From: Streptomyces sp. Act143
GTDB taxonomy: Bacteria; Actinomycetota; Actinomycetes; Streptomycetales; Streptomycetaceae
DNA length: 64,000 nt
Direction of reading: 5' to 3'
Assembly: GCF_003143935.1 (NCBI RefSeq)
Contig: NZ_QFRX01000001.1
Span: forward strand, 98,110-162,109
Under the pieces are notes generated by a model. That model had not been told where the DNA came from, did no database searches, and worked only from the letters and a program-made list of their open reading frames with translations. Shown here piece after piece: positions 1 through 7,807 of the stretch. The position numbers and the translations under genes are program-made. How positions within the stretch are numbered: position 1 is the first letter of the stretch; every line of letters begins with the position of its first letter.

Positions 1-459
1 GGTGGAGTAGATGTCGGCTCCGTGTGCCTTCTCGGACAGACCGAAGGCGAACACCTCGCCCTGGGCGAGCAGTTCGGCGGCGCGGGCACGGGCGGCGGGG
101 TTGTCGCTCTGCCAGACGGGGCCGAGGCCGAGGATGGTGACCTGCCAGGCGTACCAGTAGTCCAGGCCGTAGAAACCGAGGATCTCGTTGAGGGCGGCGA
201 TGCGGGCGGTGTCCCAGCGCTTGTCGCCCTCTCCCTCAGCGGCGGCCGAGGCAGGCGTCAGGAAGGTCGCGAACAGGCCTTCCTTGGCGGCGAAGGCGAG
301 GAAGTCGCCGAGCCAGGCGCGGGTCCGGTAGTCCTCGATCAGCCGGCGCTTGCCGCGTTCCTCGAACCAGTCGACGGTGGCGCGCAGCAGCCTGCGCGTC
401 TCCGGGTCGAAGTGCGCGGGGTCGTACGTCCGCGGGTTGAAGAGCAGCGCGTCGGCCAT
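1..459 (-). CDS. Acyl-CoA dehydrogenase, N-terminal part (runs off window)
   Basis: The 153 codons present begin MADALLFNPRTYDPAHFD and include the stretch QGEVFAFGLSEKAHGADIYS, typical of flavin-dependent acyl-CoA dehydrogenases, which oxidise acyl-CoA thioesters to enoyl-CoA. The frame is open to the window edge, so the FAD-binding and catalytic C-terminal parts are not visible. The start is chosen because a GAAAGG ribosome binding site lies about 8 bases upstream. It sits 75 bp downstream of a PadR gene on the same strand, so the two probably form an operon and the dehydrogenase is probably under PadR control. The exact substrate cannot be told from this fragment. Confidence 0.8.
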   Translation of the reverse strand, partial: MADALLFNPRTYDPAHFDPETRRLLRATVDWFEERGKRRLIEDYRTRAWLGDFLAFAAKEGLFATFLTPASAAAEGEGDKRWDTARIAALNEILGFYGLDYWYAWQVTILGLGPVWQSDNPAARARAAELLAQGEVFAFGLSEKAHGADIYST

Positions 460-534
460 GGGTGCCGCCTTTCGGCTGGGAATGTGAGGGTGGATCCGGG
501 ACCGGGTGCGGGCCCGGGATGCCTGCGCGGCCGG

Positions 535-1092
535 TCAGCGACCGGTGCCGAAGCGGGCGAGGGTGGCGAGGACGTCGTCGAGCCAGGCGATCATCATGCG
601 CTCGTAGGCGATGCCGCCGCGGAGCACGACGTGCTGGAGTTCCCGTTCGGCGTCGAGCGGGCCGTCCGGAGGGAGTTCACCGAAGTCGCGGGTCTCGCCG
701 GCGAGGTAGTGGGCGAGGCGGTCCGTGTGCGCCCGGCGGTGCCGCTCGACCTCGCTGATCAGGACGGCCGGATCGTCGAAGGCGGCGCCTCTGACCTTCA
801 CCGCCAGGTCGTGCCGCACGCTCTCGGGCTGGGTCGGTTCGTGGAGCCACGCGGAGAGCGCGTCGCGTCCGGGCCCGGCGACGGAGTACTCCTTCTTGTC
901 CGGACGCCCGTACTGCGCCACGTCCTTCACGTCCACCCAGCCGTCGGCTTCCATGCGCTTGAGCACGCGGTAGATCTGCTGGTGGGTGGCGGTCCAGAAG
1001 TACCCGATGGAGCGTTCGAAGCGGCGGGCCAGCTCATAGCCGGAGCCCGGCTTCTCCAGCAGGGACACGAGGATCGCATGGTCGAGCGCCAT
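535..1092 (-). CDS. PadR family transcriptional regulator
   Basis: The 185-residue protein starts MALDHAILVSLLEKPGSGYE, the usual opening of the PadR winged helix (about residues 1-75), followed by a Vir-type C-terminal helical domain for dimerisation. PadR proteins are ligand-responsive repressors that often control their own operon. A longer frame opens at 1170. I reject that start because it would place the palindrome at 1104-1127 inside the gene and because homology begins at MALDHAIL. The acyl-CoA dehydrogenase fragment follows 75 bp downstream and is the likely co-regulated target. The inducing ligand is unknown. Confidence 0.85.
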   Translation of the reverse strand: MALDHAILVSLLEKPGSGYELARRFERSIGYFWTATHQQIYRVLKRMEADGWVDVKDVAQYGRPDKKEYSVAGPGRDALSAWLHEPTQPESVRHDLAVKVRGAAFDDPAVLISEVERHRRAHTDRLAHYLAGETRDFGELPPDGPLDAERELQHVVLRGGIAYERMMIAWLDDVLATLARFGTGR

Positions 1093-1103
1093 GACCCCGA
1101 TGC

Positions 1104-1127
1104 TGCTATGCACCTCGTTGCATAGCA
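1104..1127. promoter_or_regulatory. Probable PadR operator, perfect inverted repeat
   Basis: Two perfect 9-bp arms, TGCTATGCA and TGCATAGCA, are separated by 6 bp and end 11 bp upstream of the PadR start codon. A perfect A/T-rich dyad at this position is what an autoregulatory PadR site should look like. Binding by this PadR is inferred. Confidence 0.7.
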
Positions 1128-1257
1128 ACCTTGTTGTGGTGAGACACGCCTCACGCGGTGCGGATGGCACACGTCACCGCCCCGCTCACGGTGGGGGCCG
1201 GAGCAGTGCGGATCGCCCGCTCGCACCGCCGCTCCGCCTGCCCCCTACGATCAGCAT

Positions 1258-2166
1258 GTGAGCGCGTGGAACGACACCCTGGATGCCGCGGGCATCCGCG
1301 AACCGGCGTTGCGGCGGGACTACACCACGCAGCGCACGTACGTGGCCCACTACCGGCGTGCCTCCTATCTCGCGGCCCGTCTCCTGCTGCCGAAGGCGGT
1401 CCTGCCCCATGTGATCGCGGCGACGGCGGTGATGCATCACGGGGACGACCTGCTGGACACCGGCGCGAAGCCGCAGCGCCTCGCGGCCTGGACGTCGTGG
1501 GAGCAGGAGATCCGCAAGGCGCTGGACAGCGGGGTGAGCGACGATCCGCTGATCCGCACGCTGCTGCACACGACGACGGCGTTCCCGCGGCTCCACGAAG
1601 TGGTGGAGCGGTATCTGTGCACCGCCACGGCCGAGTTGGAGTTCACCGGCTTCGCCACCGAGGCCGACTACCAGGCCTATGTGGACGCCTATGTGCTGCC
1701 CGCCTTCATGCTGGTGGCGTCCCTGCTGGGTCCGGAGGACGACGCGGAAGCCTTCCGGGCGGGATGCCGGGTGTTCATCGACGGCAGCCAGCGGCTGGAC
1801 TTCGTCAACGACCTCGCCGAGGACCTGGTGGAAGGGCGGCCGGGCATCCCGGCGCAGACACTGGAACGCTTCTCGGTGACGGTGGAGGACCTCGCGCACC
1901 GGCGTGAATCTCCGGGCGTGCAGGCACTGGTGGAGCATGAGATCGAGACAGCCCGCGCCTCTTTGCTGGCGGCCAAGGCGCTGCCCGTGCTGACCTCGAA
2001 CCCCAGCGGAGTCCTCTTGGAGGCGGTCATCGACATCGAGCTGCTGACCGCGGACGCCGCGCTCGCACGCGGTGCCCGGCTGCTGCGCGGGTCCGTGTCA
2101 CCGCCGATGGCGGGCTCGCTGCGCGCCGTGCTGCGCGCCCGTCGGACGGCCCGCCGAAGGCGCTGA
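1258..2166 (+). CDS. Squalene/phytoene synthase family protein
   Basis: The 302-residue protein belongs to the trans-isoprenyl head-to-head synthase family. The first aspartate-rich motif is visible as HHGDDLLDT (about residues 60-68) and the second as DFVNDLAEDLVEGR (about 181-194). These bind the diphosphates of the prenyl substrates through magnesium. No other carotenoid or hopanoid gene lies nearby, so the product is unknown and the protein may not make squalene or phytoene. The GTG start has no clear ribosome binding site. A good -10 box, TACGAT at 1246-1251, ends 6 bp before it, which suggests a leaderless transcript. The gene is divergent from padR. Confidence 0.8.
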   Translation: MSAWNDTLDAAGIREPALRRDYTTQRTYVAHYRRASYLAARLLLPKAVLPHVIAATAVMHHGDDLLDTGAKPQRLAAWTSWEQEIRKALDSGVSDDPLIRTLLHTTTAFPRLHEVVERYLCTATAELEFTGFATEADYQAYVDAYVLPAFMLVASLLGPEDDAEAFRAGCRVFIDGSQRLDFVNDLAEDLVEGRPGIPAQTLERFSVTVEDLAHRRESPGVQALVEHEIETARASLLAAKALPVLTSNPSGVLLEAVIDIELLTADAALARGARLLRGSVSPPMAGSLRAVLRARRTARRRR

Positions 2167-2204
2167 ACTCCCCCGGTCCGAGGCGCCGCCCGCCCGGCTC
2201 CGTC

Positions 2205-2672
2205 TCAGGCCGCCCGACGCCGGTGTGCGTCCGCCTGTCTCGAAGGCGCCGCCAACCCGACCCGGTACGTCGTCTTCAGCGGGTCGACCACGGGCTCGCC
2301 CAGCACGATCCGTCCGGCCGCACGCAGCTCCTCGCACACGGCCGTCGGCAGGGCCACGTAACAGCCGCCGCCGACGCCCCCGGCCGGGAGCCAATAGCCG
2401 TACCGGACCGGCCGGTTGGCGTGGACCGTGACGAAGACCGGTGTGCGTGAGTCCCCGATGATGCGCAGCACGTCGGACACGCGTGTCCCGGGCGGGGCGC
2501 CCGGGTCCGGACGGCGCGGCGGGGAGGGGGCGCGCAGCCGGGTGACCTCGGCGACGGTCACGGACTCGGCACCGTCGAGGCCACCGCGGCTCGGGGCGGG
2601 CACGGCGCGGGGTCCGTCGAGCGGTCGGGGCGCGTGGGACGGGATGGGGCGGGCGGCGAGGAGCATCGGCAC
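2205..2672 (-). CDS. Conserved hypothetical protein
   Basis: The 155-residue protein is Pro/Arg-rich for its first 60 residues. The C-terminal half is more ordered and contains the stretches VSDVLRIIGDSRTPVFVTVH and YWLPAGGVGGGCYVALP, which look like a small beta-rich domain. No enzyme motif, signal peptide or membrane segment is seen. I believe similar proteins occur in other streptomycetes but cannot name a family. The GTG start is chosen for the GAGGA ribosome binding site 7 bases upstream; an in-frame ATG lies two codons later. The 3' end converges with the synthase-like gene at 2166. Confidence 0.6.
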   Translation of the reverse strand: MPMLLAARPIPSHAPRPLDGPRAVPAPSRGGLDGAESVTVAEVTRLRAPSPPRRPDPGAPPGTRVSDVLRIIGDSRTPVFVTVHANRPVRYGYWLPAGGVGGGCYVALPTAVCEELRAAGRIVLGEPVVDPLKTTYRVGLAAPSRQADAHRRRAA

Positions 2673-2839
2673 GGTTCTTTCCTCAGGGATGGCCACGACA
2701 CCGCTCACCCGTTCGGGCGCGGTAGTGATCTTGCTTGTGTACATTCTGGCGTCCACCACTGACAAGGCGGCTCGCCCCGCGCGCCGGCCCGTTGCCGAAC
2801 CGACCGGGCAGCCGCCGTCGATGCCGTACGAACCTCGGT

Positions 2840-3415
2840 TCAGGGGTGCAGTTTCTCGCCCTTGGCCAGCATCGCGACGTACGTCGCGATCCGGCGCGCT
2901 CGGGTCTCGGCCTTCTTGGCGTCCTGGATCCGGTACAGGATCGCGTAGCGGTTCTGGCGGTCCAGTGTCTCGAAGAACGCCGCCGCGGCCGGGTCCGCGG
3001 CCAGGGCAGCCGCGAGATCGTCCGGCACGCCGGCGGTCCTGCCGCCCTCGTAAGCCGCCTCCCAGCGACCGTCGGCCTTGGCCCGGTCGACCTCGGCCTG
3101 CCCCGGTGGACGCATCCGGCCCTGCTCGATCAGCGCGGTCACCTTGTCCCGGTTGATCTTGGACCATTTGCTCCTGGGCCTGCGCGGCGTGAACCGTTGC
3201 AGCCACCATCCCTCGTCGGCCTTGGCCTTCTGGCCGTCGATCCAGCCGTAGCAGAGGGCCACGTCGAGCGCTTGGGCGTAGTCCAGCGCCACGATGCCGG
3301 GGCCCTTCTTCCGCAGCCTGAGCCAGATGCCGGGCGAGACGCCGTGATTCTCGCCGAGCCAGGCCTCGAATGCCTCGGCGGACGCGAAGGTGACGATCTC
3401 CAGTTCCTGAGCCAC
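2840..3415 (-). CDS. YdeI/OmpD-associated family protein
   Basis: The protein of about 191 residues has the family signatures LDVALCYGWIDGQKAKAD (about 50-67) and RRPRSKWSKINRDK. The C-terminal region, with VPDDLAAALAADPAAAAFF and a basic tail ending in LAKGEKLHP, is also typical. The molecular role of this widespread soluble family is not established. The frame is open back to a GTG at 3463. I prefer the GTG at 3415 because family members begin just before the ELEIVTF stretch. Neither start has a strong ribosome binding site, so the exact N terminus is uncertain. Confidence 0.8.
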   Translation of the reverse strand: MAQELEIVTFASAEAFEAWLGENHGVSPGIWLRLRKKGPGIVALDYAQALDVALCYGWIDGQKAKADEGWWLQRFTPRRPRSKWSKINRDKVTALIEQGRMRPPGQAEVDRAKADGRWEAAYEGGRTAGVPDDLAAALAADPAAAAFFETLDRQNRYAILYRIQDAKKAETRARRIATYVAMLAKGEKLHP

Positions 3416-3557
3416 GTCAGCAGCAAACCACAGACGGCCCACGCCCATCACCCATTCGGGCACAAGTTCGAGTACGAGCCGCCCGGGAACTGAGCGAGTG
3501 CCCGCCGTCCGCCTCGTACAGGGTCCGCGTCATGCGGGCCGTCTCGTGCGGTCCGTC

Positions 3558-4577
3558 TCATGCCGTCTGCCGATGCAGCAGTCTGGCCAGCAGGTCGTCC
3601 AGGGTGACCAGGCCGGCGAGACGGTCGTCCTGCCCGCGTACCACGGCCAGGGACGCACGGCGGCGGCGGAGCTGCTCGATGGCGTGGCCGACGGTGTCGT
3701 GCGCGGTCAGTTCCGGTACCGGGCGGGCGAGTTCGCGGGCGGTGGCGGTACGGCCGCGCCCGCGGGCGATCAGGGCGTCGCGGGCGTGGACCGAGCCGAC
3801 GACGAGATCGCCGTCGCGGACCAGGAGACGGCTGCGGTCGTGCGCGGCGGCCCGGCTCAGGATCTCGTCGAGGCCCGCACCCGCCGGCACGGAGGTGATC
3901 TCGACGGCCGGGACCTGGAGCTCACCGACCGGGGTCTCGGGCTCGGTCAGCGAGTTGGTGATCAGCTCGGAGTCGTCCTTGCTGATCAGGCCGAGCCGCT
4001 CGGACTCCTCGACCAGGTGGGTGAGCTGTTCGCGGTTGTGGACGGAGGCCAACTCGTCGCGCGGGGTGACCCGGCACAGCCGTACGAGACCGTTGCTCAC
4101 CCGGTTGAGCACCCAGATCAGCGGGCGGACCGCTTTCACCACGCCCCGGAAGGGCGGAGCGAGGAGCATCGCCGAGCGCTCCGGGTGGGCGATGGCCCAG
4201 GACTTGGGGGCCATCTCGCCGACCACCATGTGCAGGAACACGACCACGGTCATCGCCACGGCGAAGGCGATGCCGTAGCTGAGCGCGCCGGGCAGGCCGA
4301 GGTCGCGCAGCAGCGGGTCGAGTTCGTGCGAGATCGCCGGCTTGGACACCGAGCCCAGGCCCAAGGTGCAGACGGTGATGCCGAGTTGGGCGCCGGCCAG
4401 CATCAGCGACAACTCACGCATCCCGGCCAGGGCCGCCTTCGCTCCGCGCGTGCCCTCGGCGGCGGCCTTCTCCATGCGGTGCCGCTTCGCCGCGACCAGC
4501 GCGAACTCGGCGGCGACGAAGAAGCCGCTGCCGATCAGCAGCAGGACGGTGACGAAGAGTGCCGTCGGAAAGCTCAT
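3558..4577 (-). CDS. CNNM/CBS-domain membrane protein (HlyC/CorC family), short form
   Basis: The 339-residue protein has a CNNM (DUF21) membrane domain in its first 180 residues, with GFFVAAEFALVAAKRHR at the first helix and MVVGEMAPKSWAIAHPE near the end of the domain. A cytoplasmic CBS pair follows, ending in LAGLVTLDDLLARLL. It lacks the CorC_HlyC transporter-associated domain found in its upstream partner. Some members of this family are linked to magnesium or cobalt efflux; the substrate here is inferred at most. Its start overlaps the stop of the upstream gene in an ATGA, so the two are translationally coupled and may form a heterodimer. Confidence 0.85.
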   Translation of the reverse strand: MSFPTALFVTVLLLIGSGFFVAAEFALVAAKRHRMEKAAAEGTRGAKAALAGMRELSLMLAGAQLGITVCTLGLGSVSKPAISHELDPLLRDLGLPGALSYGIAFAVAMTVVVFLHMVVGEMAPKSWAIAHPERSAMLLAPPFRGVVKAVRPLIWVLNRVSNGLVRLCRVTPRDELASVHNREQLTHLVEESERLGLISKDDSELITNSLTEPETPVGELQVPAVEITSVPAGAGLDEILSRAAAHDRSRLLVRDGDLVVGSVHARDALIARGRGRTATARELARPVPELTAHDTVGHAIEQLRRRRASLAVVRGQDDRLAGLVTLDDLLARLLHRQTA

Positions 4578-5911
4578 GCCTGCTCCTCCGCCCGTTCGGT
4601 CCGTCGCTCCAGGCGGACGCGCTCCGGCACATGCCGGTCCAGCGTCCGTACGTCGATGACCACGCGGCCTCCGTCCGGCAGGTCCACGGTGAGGCGGTCG
4701 CCGACGGCCGGGAAGCGGCCGAGCCGGTCGACGATCAGGCCCGCCACGGTGTCGTAGTCCTCCTCCTCGGGCAGTTCGATGCCGGTGGCCTCGGCGACCT
4801 CGTCGAGGCGGCGGCCGGCGTCCACCAGCCAGCCGGCCCCGTCCTCGACGGCGATCTCGGTGACGGTGTCGGACTCGTCGGCGATGTCACCTACCAGTTC
4901 CTCGGCGATGTCCTCGTAGGTGACGATGCCGGCCACGCCGCCGTGCTCGTCGAGGACCACGGCGAACTCGTCGTCCGAGGCCCGCATCTGCTCCACCGCG
5001 TCCGGCAGGGACAGGGTGTCGGGCAGCAGCAACGGGCGGCGGGCCAGGGCCCCCGCGGTCGTCCCGGTCATCCGGTCGGCGGGCAGCCGCATCAGCTCCC
5101 GCACCCCGAGGACTCCGGTGACGTCGTCCGGGTGGTCGCCGAGGACCGGGTAGTTGGAGTGGCCGTGCTTGCCGATGATGTCGACGGCTTCGGCGGCGCT
5201 CGCGTCCTTGCGGACGAAGACGGAGTCGGCGCGCGGCACCATGACCTCGTCCAGGGTCCGGTCGGAGAACTCCAGCGCGTGGTCCAGCAGGGCCGCGGTG
5301 CCGCCCGGCAACTGGCCCTGCTCGTGGGACTCGCCGATCAGATGGCCGAGCTCCTCCAGGGTCGCGCCGTGGTGCAGCTCCTCGACGGGCTCGATACCGA
5401 CCTTGCGCAGCAGCGTGTTCGCCGCGCCGTCGAAGACGCGCACGAGCGGGCCGACGACCTTGAGGTACGCGAGGGTGGAGGCGGCCAGCGACTTGGCCAG
5501 CCGCTCCGGGACGGCGATGGCCAGGTTCTTCGGCGCCAGCTCGCCCAGCACCATCTGGACGACGGTCGCACCGACGAAGGCGAGCACGACCGAGATGCCG
5601 CTGACAGCTCCATCGGGGATGCCCAGACCGGACAGCACCGGCCTGAGCAGCGCGGACACCGACGGCTCGGCGATGAAGCCGACGACCAGACCGGTCACGG
5701 TGATGCCGAGCTGGGCACCGGAGAGCATGAACGACAGCCGCTCCAGCACCTTCAGCGCGCGGGCGGCCTTGCGGTCCCCCGCCTCGGCCGCACGCCCGAG
5801 AGCGAGCCGGTCGGCGGAGACGTACGCGAACTCCTGGGCGACGAAATAGCCCGTACCCGCCGTCAGGACGAGCACGGCCAGCACACCGAGCCAGGCTTCC
5901 ACGGCACTCAC
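4574..5911 (-). CDS. CNNM/CBS/CorC-domain membrane protein (HlyC/CorC family), long form
   Basis: The 445-residue protein has the full layout: CNNM membrane domain (about 1-200, with GYFVAQEFAYVSADRLALG and MVLGELAPKNLAIAVPE), CBS pair (about 210-335, with DEVMVPRADSVFV and GGVAGIVTYEDIAEELVGDI), and a C-terminal CorC_HlyC domain (about 350-435). Relatives have been implicated in magnesium homeostasis and export. It is the first gene of a two-gene operon with the short form. The GTG start overlaps the stop of a possible short leader frame (5908-6003). Confidence 0.87.
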   Translation of the reverse strand: MSAVEAWLGVLAVLVLTAGTGYFVAQEFAYVSADRLALGRAAEAGDRKAARALKVLERLSFMLSGAQLGITVTGLVVGFIAEPSVSALLRPVLSGLGIPDGAVSGISVVLAFVGATVVQMVLGELAPKNLAIAVPERLAKSLAASTLAYLKVVGPLVRVFDGAANTLLRKVGIEPVEELHHGATLEELGHLIGESHEQGQLPGGTAALLDHALEFSDRTLDEVMVPRADSVFVRKDASAAEAVDIIGKHGHSNYPVLGDHPDDVTGVLGVRELMRLPADRMTGTTAGALARRPLLLPDTLSLPDAVEQMRASDDEFAVVLDEHGGVAGIVTYEDIAEELVGDIADESDTVTEIAVEDGAGWLVDAGRRLDEVAEATGIELPEEEDYDTVAGLIVDRLGRFPAVGDRLTVDLPDGGRVVIDVRTLDRHVPERVRLERRTERAEEQA

Positions 5912-6003
5912 CGGACACCACCCCGCCGCGTGCCGTGCTCAGGAATGACCTGGCGGGGAGGTCGGGGACTGTGCCCCGAGGGGTCCGTCGATCTGGCGGA
6001 CAA
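5908..6003 (-). CDS. Possible proline-rich leader peptide of the CNNM operon
   Basis: A 31-codon frame starts at TTG 6003, with GAGGAG 8 bases upstream. It is rich in Pro and Arg (segment DPSGHSPRPPRQ), and its TGA overlaps the GTG start of the long CNNM protein, so translation of the two could be coupled. Proline-rich leaders of this kind control magnesium transporters in enterobacteria (mgtL), and the CNNM family is linked to magnesium; that parallel is my inference. The rest of the upstream gap (6004-6247) holds no other gene that I can support. Confidence 0.22.
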   Translation of the reverse strand: MSARSTDPSGHSPRPPRQVIPEHGTRRGGVR

Positions 6004-6247
6004 GGCTGGTGCTCCTCTTTCATGGTCGGACTCGTAGAACGATTCTGGCCACATCCCGGTTCCCCGCGCCTCCGGGACGGCTCACCGCGGCGGATCTCGG
6101 ACTTTCCCCGGCCGGGGACCGCGTTGTCGGCTCCGGCCCGTCCGACCTCTTCCCGTGCCTGGACCGGCCGGTCCATCTCCGCCTCAGGCCGCTTCGCGCC
6201 GCTCACGGTCCTGCCGCTGCGCCGTGCCGTGAGCTGTCCCGCGCGAC

Positions 6248-7180
6248 TCAGAGAGGTGTCGCCGCGTGCAGGATGAGGACCATCGTCACCGCGGAGTTCG
6301 CGGACGACATCGCCGACAGGGCCGTACCCGCCGCCGCCACCCATGCCGCGAGACCCACCGGCGTGAACAGCGACGGCCAGCGGCGTGTCACGGGGGCGGC
6401 TCCGAGCAGGGCCGCCACCCGGCGCGGTACCGGCCCCGCGACCGCGAACCCCGCCAGCGTGGCCGACGGACTCCCCCGGGAGACCAGGGCCGCCTTGCCG
6501 ATCGCGATCGCCACGGTCCGGCGGCTGCCGACGGCCTCGGCCGCCTCTTCGTCCGCCCAGCGTTCCGCCGTGTAGGAGACGGCCGTACGCAGGGGGTGCA
6601 GGAACGGGTTGGCGCGCGCGGCCAGTTGGACGGCGAGCAGGAACCGGTGGTGCCGGCCGGCCAGATGGGCCCGCTCATGGGCGAACAGGGCGCGCCGCTC
6701 GGCCGGTTCGAGGCAGTCCAGCAGGGCGGTGGTCACCACGATCCGGTTCCGTCGGCGGTCCGGGAGCGCGTACGCGTACGGCAGTTCGTCGGGCAGGACC
6801 ACCACCTCATCACCCGGCAGCCCGGCCAGCGCGCGGTGGGCGCGGCGGCGCACCCGGCCGTGCCGCCACACGGTCCGCCCGCAGGTCGCCAGCACCACGC
6901 AGAGCGCGGGAATGGCCGCCCGGCCGACGATCTCGTCGTACGGGACCGCCGCACGCACCTCCGGGTCCGACCAGCCGTCCGGCAGCGGATTGCCGGGCAG
7001 TTGGGCGGTGCCGACCACCATCACCAGGCCCAGGCACACCGTGCTGCACACCGCCATGACCGCGGCCACGCCGGTCAGCAGCCGGGTCGCCGTGCGGGGG
7101 TGCAGCCGCTGCTCGGCCAGGCGCGCGATCGGCCAGGCACTGAGCGGCAGGACCAGCGGAAGAAAGACGAAGACCCCCAT
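6248..7180 (-). CDS. M56 family (BlaR1/MecR1-like) membrane metallopeptidase
   Basis: The 310-residue protein has membrane helices at about 1-25, 35-60 and 85-105. A cytoplasmic zinc-peptidase core has the motif FAHERAHLAGRHH (HExxH, about 167-179) and the downstream acidic ligand region YTAERWADEEA. A last membrane helix lies near the C terminus. In related pairs the peptidase relieves repression by a BlaI-type regulator, but many actinomycete copies lack a sensor domain, as here. It starts 6 bp after the stop of the BlaI-type gene, so the two were clearly an operon. The regulator copy is truncated, so present control is doubtful. Confidence 0.85.
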   Translation of the reverse strand: MGVFVFLPLVLPLSAWPIARLAEQRLHPRTATRLLTGVAAVMAVCSTVCLGLVMVVGTAQLPGNPLPDGWSDPEVRAAVPYDEIVGRAAIPALCVVLATCGRTVWRHGRVRRRAHRALAGLPGDEVVVLPDELPYAYALPDRRRNRIVVTTALLDCLEPAERRALFAHERAHLAGRHHRFLLAVQLAARANPFLHPLRTAVSYTAERWADEEAAEAVGSRRTVAIAIGKAALVSRGSPSATLAGFAVAGPVPRRVAALLGAAPVTRRWPSLFTPVGLAAWVAAAGTALSAMSSANSAVTMVLILHAATPL

Positions 7181-7186
7181 GAGGCG

Positions 7187-7480
7187 TCAGTCTTCCCTCT
7201 CGCTCCGGGAGTGATCCAGCAGTTCGCGCAGCAGACGTTCGCCGTCCGGGCCGAGGCCGGTGACAGAGCCGGCCGGCACCGCGCCCCGGTCGCGCTCCGC
7301 GTCCAGCACCCGGCGCATCCGGTGCGCGGCCAGACCCGCCTCGTCGGAGGCGGGCGTCCAGGCGACGGACCGGCCCGCCCGTTCCCGCGTCACGACACCC
7401 TTCGCCAGCAGCCGGGTCAGGATCGTGATCACCGTCGTCGAGGCGAGATCCCCGCCCAGCCGTTGCTGCACCCAGCCCAC
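7187..7480 (-). pseudogene. BlaI/MecI-type regulator lacking its N terminus
   Basis: The frame encodes VGWVQQRLGGDLASTTVI, LTRLLAKGVVTRERAGRSVAW and a C-terminal dimer helix, matching the second half of a BlaI winged helix and the tail. The usual first 25 or so residues, including helix 1, are missing. Upstream of about position 7495 the frame continues without homology or a start codon, and an unrelated coding-like fragment on the other strand begins at 7502. A GTG at 7480 could still give a 97-residue product, but its DNA-binding domain would be incomplete. I therefore treat it as truncated by a deletion or rearrangement. Confidence 0.6.
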
Positions 7481-7501
7481 CGACGCGGGTCGCCCGAGTT
7501 C

Positions 7502-7705
7502 ACCACCCCACCCACGACGGCATCTACAACATTTGGGCCTGGGGCCGGGACGTACGGACGACCACCGGCACCGACATCCACGACGCCGAGAACCTGCCCG
7601 GCCTCGCCCGTCCCGCGGGCAGGTCGGCCCGCGCCCTCAAGGCCGAGGCCCGCGCGGTGCAGGACGCGCCACGGCGGGCTCACCGTCGCTTCATGGGCTC
7701 GCCCT
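7502..7705 (+). pseudogene. Orphan coding fragment at a rearrangement junction
   Basis: Read on the + strand from 7502, the frame has normal Streptomyces codon bias and protein-like content, for example THDGIYNIWAWGRDV and DIHDAENLPGLARPAG. It has no start codon and no stop near the end of the biased region at about 7705. It abuts the broken BlaI gene, so it is probably the remnant of another gene brought here by the same event. I do not recognise the family. The rest of the gap to 7807 holds only the upstream region of the acyltransferase. Confidence 0.4.
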
Positions 7706-7807
7706 GGGATGCGTACAGGTGGGGGACAGACAGGAATGTGATCGTGCTTTGCGGACAGGTGCACCGAGTTACCGGAAACAGTCGGCAGGTGGGAAGCGGT
7801 CTCGTTC

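Noticed and set aside
1093..1170. Upstream start for the PadR regulator
   Set aside because: It would put the perfect operator palindrome inside the coding region and adds residues not seen in the family.
1258..2166. Terpene or carotenoid biosynthetic cluster
   Set aside because: Only a lone squalene/phytoene synthase-like gene is present with no partner enzymes.
4559..6037. Long + strand frame of 492 codons over the CNNM genes
   Set aside because: It is a shadow of the two minus-strand CNNM genes; high G+C keeps the opposite strand open and it has no family features.
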